Shown: positions 58,601-64,000 of the stretch, one piece after another
Numbering within the stretch: the first letter of the stretch is position 1
Layout: every line of letters starts with the position of its first letter
Origin: Glebionis coronaria
Taxonomy: Eukaryota; Streptophyta; Magnoliopsida; Asterales; Asteraceae
Direction: 5' to 3'
Assembly: GCA_025667525.1 (NCBI GenBank)
Contig: CM046878.1
Location: 96,177,237 to 96,241,236, forward strand
Length of the DNA stretch: 64,000 nucleotides
The notes under the pieces: model-generated
Seen by the model: the letters and a program-made list of their open reading frames with translations, nothing else
The model's database searches: none
Told to the model about the DNA's origin: nothing
Program-made: the position numbers and the translations under genes

Positions 58601-60192
58601 AGGCTGGATATGGGGGTTAAGGGTGTTGGGGGGTTAGGTTCAGTTTCATCAAGACCCATGAGAATAAAGTCGGTAATGCAATAATACTCTTGTTGTTCAG
58701 CTTTCAGTAGGGTACTCAAAGGTTGGGGGTGTTTGGTTGAAGTGGTGACTGGAGACATTGGGGTGAGAACGATTTTTTTATCGTTGTGGTTGAATGAGTA
58801 GGTGTTTAGATAACCATCATGCATCACCCGACGATCAAACAACCATGGACGTCCTAAGAGAACGTGACAAGCATCCATTGGAATGACATCACACCAAATC
58901 TTGTCCACATATGATCTGCCAATACTAAGAGACAAAAGAATTCGATGAGATACGTGGATTCCTTTACCTTGGTTCAACCACTGAATCACGTAAGGTGAAG
59001 GATGAGGCTCGGTGATCAGGTTGAGCTTGAAGACCAAAGTTTGTGAAGCCACGTTGGTACAACTGCCACCATCAATAATCACCGTGCAAACCCTTTCGGA
59101 AATGGTACATCGGGTATGAAAAATGGCTTCTCGCTGGAGGTTTTCTTCCCGATCATGTGTGTTGCTTAGTGTTCTCCGAACAACAAGACAAGCCCCTTCA
59201 TCAGGTCCTACAATTTCTTCTACAACAGATTCGGAAATTACTACCGATCCTAATGACGGGTCAACCGCGTAGGAATTCTCTCCCTCTGCATATTCAGCTA
59301 GAGTAACAAGCTGCTTGTTTGGGCACTGAGAAGCGATGTGCCCGAGTCCTTGACATCGGAAACACCTTCGTGGGGCTTTAGTAGGGGTCACTGAATATTC
59401 AGATACATTTGGAGTTTTGTTTGTTGAGGTTGTTTTAGGTTGGATTGGGTTTTTGGAAAATGTTCGACCTGTTTCAGTTTTTCCCTTGTTTCTTTGTTGC
59501 CTATCTACCTTGTGAGCGAGTAAGGTTAATTCATCTAGGGTCGAGTATGGATATAACTCCACGACATTAGAAACACGAGTTTCTAGCCCACCCAAATACC
59601 GAACCAAAGTTTGTGGATCATCCTCGGGCAGATCACACTTCATAAGTAAATACTCGAATTCTCGAGAATATTCTTCTGCGGGACGTTGATTCTGCTTAAG
59701 ATGATGTAATTGAGAAAAACTTGCCTGAATGTAATACGAGGGCAGGAACTTTTGCTTCATTAAACGCTTCATTTTTTGCCAATCCTTTACCTTCTTCTTT
59801 CCTAGACGTTCAGGTTTAGTACACGTGTTGGCCCACCAAGTTGACGCATACTTCCTCAACTTCATGGCCACAATTTTTACTTTGTGTTCATCAGTGGTTT
59901 CTTTGTAGTCGAAGGCACACTCCACCGTCCTCAGCCATTCTACAAACTCGTCTGGGTCAAGCTTTCCATCATACTCTGGAATGTCAACCTTAATGTCGTT
60001 GGGATGCCATGTTCCAGATCCCTTTTGGTTGACTCCTGATCCACCGGTTTCAGTTTCATCTTCATCTCGGCGGTTAACTGAGAGTTCAAGAATTTGTTCT
60101 TGCATAGTCTTTAACTGTTCGGCCATGGTCTTCTTCTCAGCCTCAAGTTTCTCAATAGTTTTCTTCAAATCACTAGCACTTCGGGTATCCAT
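58447..60192 (-). pseudogene. CRM-like gag and protease
   Basis: Start at the ATG at 60192 (MDTRSASDLKKTIEKLEAEK), which follows the PBS; the frame upstream of it runs through the PBS and is not used. An N-terminal coiled coil is followed by capsid (EYDGKLDPDEFVEWLRTVE, KQKFLPSYYIQASFSQL), CCHC CFRCQGLGHIASQC and an aspartic protease with IDGGSCTNVAS. The last roughly 60 codons are an out-of-frame reading of the RT start, so the true frame breaks near 58600-58640. Confidence 0.9.
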
Positions 60193-60206
60193 GGCTCCTG
60201 ATACCA
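60193..60206 (-). other. CRM-like element primer-binding site
   Basis: Minus-strand TGGTATCAGGAGCC two bases inside the 5' LTR, matching initiator tRNA-Met with slight divergence. Confidence 0.85.
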
Positions 60207-60208
60207 AA

Positions 60209-60771
60209 TGATAGACAGCAGCTTAATAATTGGATCCGAGGTCAGCCCGAACAAAGGATTTAAGAACAGCGTTACCTCTGAGATACAGAATTCACCACTC
60301 ACAGATTTCGCTGGGCAAAATCCAACTTGGAGATCTCGTTACAGACACACCACGAGCTTCCAAGTTAGCTTCCAAGATCACCTCCTAATTCTGCCAAGAC
60401 TAGGATAGCAATGGAATAATAACCATCTCTAAACAAAGAGAAAAGAAATTTAGCAAAATCAACAACTGACTTTTCATTGATTAACTTTTGCCTTACATAC
60501 CAGAGAAAAAGGAAATAACCACCCACACAGCTACATTTAGGGAAAAAGTAAATAACTGCTTTGAAAATGTCAAATAAAGGAAAATACTAAAGAAAATAAA
60601 ATGACATGGAAATGACTTGACTGGGAATTAAGGTTGACTGGTATGTAGCACTGCGATTAGATGATATGTGACTGTATCAAGCTGACCCATCCTTGTCCCA
60701 CTTGACTCGAATCTTGACATGAGTACGGGTCTCGTATGTTAATCAGTTCTTGAGGAGGGTTGTGCCTATCA
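60209..60771 (-). repeat. CRM-like element 5' LTR
   Basis: 563 bp, nearly identical to 55410-55973. Confidence 0.95.
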
Positions 60772-61011
60772 CAGGGTGCAGGGTTGTTTTGCATGACGTT
60801 TTGACGAAATCTAGGTGTGTGGAATTGGTAGCAGCACCAATGGTATACTGGACAGTAACCACGAGAACTAGCAAGTAAAATAGAAAGTTATTCATGCCTC
60901 GTTGTAAGGAAGATTTCGGAAATTCAAAGGGTGTGTGACTGTGGGTTATGTATGAAGTGTTATAATTAGTGTTTTAAGTTTGGATGGAAAAATATCAGAG
61001 GGGTTGGGGAC

Positions 61012-61019
61012 TTTATATA
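61012..61019 (-). promoter_or_regulatory. TATA box of the PMEI-5 pseudogene
   Basis: Minus-strand TATATAAA about 117 nt upstream of the ATG, in a promoter nearly identical to that of PMEI-2. Confidence 0.65.
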
Positions 61020-63350
61020 CCCGGCCAAGTAGTGAAATTACACCCATAGAAGCGTGCTGTTAAAGTAAAGTTATTGAAAGACTACTACATGCATGTTATT
61101 AAATTATGAAGTCATCACACGTTCTTTAACCCGTCTTTAACAAGCCATGAAATAATTGAATATCAATCTTTAAGAATATAACTATCCATGAAAACATCAG
61201 GTTTGAAAGGCTCTCATGAGCCACACTTAGCCTGGCATAATGTCATATTCATTTACACTATCATAATATCTCAGATAATGCATACAATTTTTTTACTCTT
61301 CTTACTTAACACCAGTTTTATTAATCTTCACCATTTCAGGAGGTTACATAAATACTTACTCCGTAATACATACTGCTACTTATTTCTCCGCCAAATCGTT
61401 GCAAAGGCAAAGTGACAAAGTGTATCCGGTCCCGTTTTATATCTACAATTGTACCAACTTATATAGAAAGTTTCCTCAATGTGATTGTTATAGAGACCCC
61501 TCTTGTCCTAATTAAACGATATTAATAATAAATTATAGAGTAACCCAAACATATAATCCTTGAGGCAAATTTTCCGGACGATAATAACCAGGAAGTGAGG
61601 CGAGTGTGAATACTGGTCAAAGGTCCAAATACTAATTGGGATTGGTAACATAAACAATTAATATATATGTTAGTTAGACAGCTGGTTCATGAGCAACTGT
61701 GAGAAGTACAGAATAAGCAATGGACATACTAGAATGATCAGAGGTGAGTGGTGTCGGATGCTAACTAGCAACGCTAGCAGTATCGAACATTTAGAGGGAT
61801 AAAAGCAAGCACGCGGATTATTGACTTTGTTAGATGGATTCTCTTTACAAGTGGCCGATATACTAACATCCCAAATCCATACTTAAAACTAACTCAGAAA
61901 ATCCTAAGGTCTTTTTTAATTCCTAAATCAACCAACTGTGATTTAGATTACAGTGCAGGGAGGGTAAGTTAACTAGTATTTCTCTAAATATTTTACAACA
62001 AGTGTATGAGTTGTGTGATTATTTCCGTTTTTATAAAAATCTCAAGCGTTTTACTAGACACTTATCTAAGTAACTAAAAAGTCAACCTAAAGATAATTAT
62101 TAGTATGACACAGAGATATAACATTCACATATATCTCCTACTTCTTGAATTCAGAACCTCTCGTTCTTACAGATTTAGGAAATAAGGCATTACATCAAAG
62201 AACTTCTGCTGATTACTTAGGTGGGACACTTGAGTATGGTCAGCATTATTGTTTTCTTAAGTATGGAGATACAAGAAAGATAGGTTGCATTCATTCAACC
62301 ATGATAAAACTATTATTTTCTTAAGTATGGTCATGTAACAAAATCATTTTCGGGAGTTTGGAAGAGCTTACAAAGGCTTCATACTTACATTTTGATCTCT
62401 GTACATATTATCAAATTCTTATCATCTCTAATACATTAAAGTATTAAACAACAGAATTCCATCAAATTATGCATACAAGCTGCTAGCGTCTACTACTACA
62501 GTTACGGTTTTGCATATATTTTTCATCCATACTCTTCAACATTAAGAGTGCATTTAGTTGAAGAAAACACCCCTTATTTCCACATAATTTTTGTTACAAT
62601 AGCGGCCTAAAAAAGCACTAAACAAAAAGACTGTTCAAGTCAATAACATTCAAAAAGTAGTCTACAGTATAAACACATTTGCATTTCTTAGTTTAAGAAC
62701 GAAAACCACAAAACATATTTTTGATGTCTTCCTTTTTAACGCAACCCTACGTTACTTTCTTCAATATAAAAAATACATTATTGCATAGTATTTGAACGTT
62801 CTTTCTACCTTTTTGTAGAGATAAAAGCCCCTCATTTTAACTGCAAAATTTAAGACGTTTCTCCATATAAATGCACCCTAATACGAGATCAGGTTTTATT
62901 TTAATAATACGAATTCCATGTGGAATTTTTTACATAGAACCCAAAATTGAACTAATCCATAAAAGTCTCATAATTTTGTCGTACAATCTTAAACTAAATA
63001 GCAAGTGACTTTTAAGAATTCAAAATATACACAAGGATTCAAAATATACATAGAATCAGCAACCAACTACACTTCTGTACATTATTATTTTTTTAGGAAA
63101 GAAAAAATAAATATAAATATCTAATAACTTGAGAAGAACTTAACCTATGTGGTAAATTCCGGCTCTGAATCTCGTCACACTTCCGGGTATGAATCTCATC
63201 GGTGGTTAATGGTGGCCCATGGCGGTGGCAAAATGAGAGTTACTCGTGCATGGAGTCGGTGGTTAAAATGCGCACACAAATGTAATTGTGGGCTTTTGAT
63301 ATATGGCCTTAAATTTTAATTAGGGACCTATGTATGCAGAAAACAATGGA
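61020..63350. other. Upstream intergenic DNA of unit E
   Basis: Aligns with 5125-7489 in unit B, including the conserved block at 61677-61740 and the final CTTAACCTATGTGG stretch near 63140. No gene. Confidence 0.6.
61677..61740. promoter_or_regulatory. Conserved upstream block, unit E copy
   Basis: Copy of the 2443-2504 block, about 0.78 kb upstream of the PMEI-5 start. Confidence 0.4.
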
Positions 63351-64000
63351 ATAATGAAACGTATATTAACATATATATAGTAACTATTAGAGTAAACGGA
63401 GTGGTCACGCCGTGTGGTGGCGTTGCCCGGCGTTGGCCAGCGTGACCACACCGTTATGTGCTACGTGAACCACGTTGTGGCCACAGTGCGTGGAAAACCC
63501 ACCAATTTTACAAACCCCCCTCCCCCTCCCATTTTGAACTTTATAAAACACCCACGTATAAATATAAACATACCAAACACCCCCAAACGTCTAGTTTTAT
63601 TTATTAAAATAATTTTGAATTTTTTTTAACTAAACTGGTAGCCAATGGCTACTTTTTTCAAAATATATTTTTTAAACAATCCTATAGCAACGACTACTTT
63701 TTTTTTTAAAAAAAGTTTAAAATTTACCCAACGGCTAGTTTTTGAAACAAAAAAACCTTTTTTAAAAAACTCCTATATATATACATAACTATATATCCTC
63801 TAAATTTACACACTCCAAAATACTTATTTCCGTATTGTTTTTATTTTTATTTTTAGGATGTAATGTTTTTTTATTTTATGAATAAAGTAAATTATGATTT
63901 GAATAAATTAATTGTTGAGGTTAGTTTATGAAAATAAGTGGAAACTTTTGTGTGGTGGTGTGACCATAAGATGTGTTTTTTTGTGTAGATGTGGAAGTGA
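63351..64000. other. AT-rich terminal stretch, possibly the edge of another element
   Basis: Outside the duplicated block. Begins with a GC-richer, locally repetitive stretch (GTGGTCACGCCGTGTGGTGG, GTGACCACACCG) at about 63400-63480. Then T/A-rich runs with CAATGGCTAC / CAACGGCTAG repeats and a TATATATA-rich stretch follow. This recalls the 5' flank of PIF/Harbinger-like transposons, but no transposase or terminal repeat pair is in the window, so no call is made. Confidence 0.3.

Larger units (their letters stand above)
55410..60771 (-). mobile_element. CRM-like Gypsy LTR retrotransposon inside PMEI-5
   Basis: 5362 bp. LTRs start TGATAGACAGC and end GTGCCTATCA, with target duplication CAGGG (55405-55409, 60772-60776). 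LTRs (564 and 563 bp) differ by about three substitutions and one indel by eye, so the insertion is recent. Gag-pol is on the minus strand in Gypsy order (RT-RNase H before integrase). The tail after the integrase (VSDLQPYYDPDEPIPSLRTN..GEDD) and the pol end running into the LTR resemble CRM chromoviruses; this lineage call is from memory. Confidence 0.93.
54926..60895 (-). pseudogene. PMEI-5 (unit E), split by a Gypsy element
   Basis: The N-terminal 41 codons (ATG at 60895; MNNFLFYLLVLVVTVQY signal peptide, first conserved Cys in KTSCKTTLHP) lie at 60772-60895. The rest lies at 54926-55409, resuming in the first cysteine-pair region just before SLSNFAAS. The CRM-like Gypsy with CAGGG target duplication separates the two. 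Independently, the TGG codon before HMNNVQTW is TAG (55133-55135). The rest of the C-terminal part reads well (VSSALTHQNTCTGGF). It is the B-type paralogue that shows what PMEI-2 lost. Non-functional. Confidence 0.92.

Noticed and set aside
63414..63629. 71-codon plus ORF as the start of a gene
   Set aside because: Its composition follows local low-complexity repeats, with no start context or homology; it may be the flank of a transposon outside the window.

Overview
This is a gene-poor, transposon-rich stretch of a flowering-plant nuclear genome. The only host genes I can support are a minus-strand tandem family of small secreted proteins of the pectin methylesterase inhibitor / invertase inhibitor (PMEI/INH) type. 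The retroelement protein families (CCHC-type Copia gag, SIRE-type Copia, Tekay-like and CRM-like Gypsy) resemble those abundant in Asteraceae, perhaps tribe Anthemideae. That placement is inference from remembered family resemblance, not a database result.

Layout. Five related PMEI units can be recognised: A (gene at 1211-1810), B (4511-5002), C (42913-43518), D (46401-47000) and E (fragments between 54926 and 60895). Intergenic DNA of A matches D and that of B matches E. A two-gene block (about 170-7489) was therefore duplicated as about 45170-63350 after A/B-type divergence, and C is a separate member. Only A and C keep an apparently complete ORF with all conserved cysteines. B has an in-frame loss of 37 codons, D has a Cys-to-Phe change at a conserved cysteine, and E has a nonsense codon and is split by a Gypsy element.

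Between B and C lies a four-level nest, each LTR element with an exact 5-bp target duplication. Copia-1 (7495-37728, TSD GAATA) contains a Tekay-like Gypsy (11214-35303, TSD AGAAC). That Gypsy has a SIRE-type Copia (20547-34642, TSD GAGCT) inside its 3' LTR. A LINE (about 28431-33431) sits at the 5' LTR edge of the SIRE element. All four are coding-defective.

Unit C carries a non-autonomous CACTA element (41196-42653, TSD AGG) made largely of palindromic TTTAGGGTCGAAA motifs, and a tRNA-like SINE. A second SINE lies in D. Unit D was hit upstream of its PMEI by a very recent Copia (47523-52346, TSD TAGAG; LTRs differ by one indel). Unit E holds a 644-bp insertion with a 9-bp target duplication (53784-54427) and a recent CRM-like Gypsy (55410-60771, TSD CAGGG).

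No CRISPR, operon or bacterial-type system is present. The noteworthy biology is the birth-and-decay history of the PMEI cluster and several unusual repeat architectures inside the mobile elements. Comparisons were made by eye.
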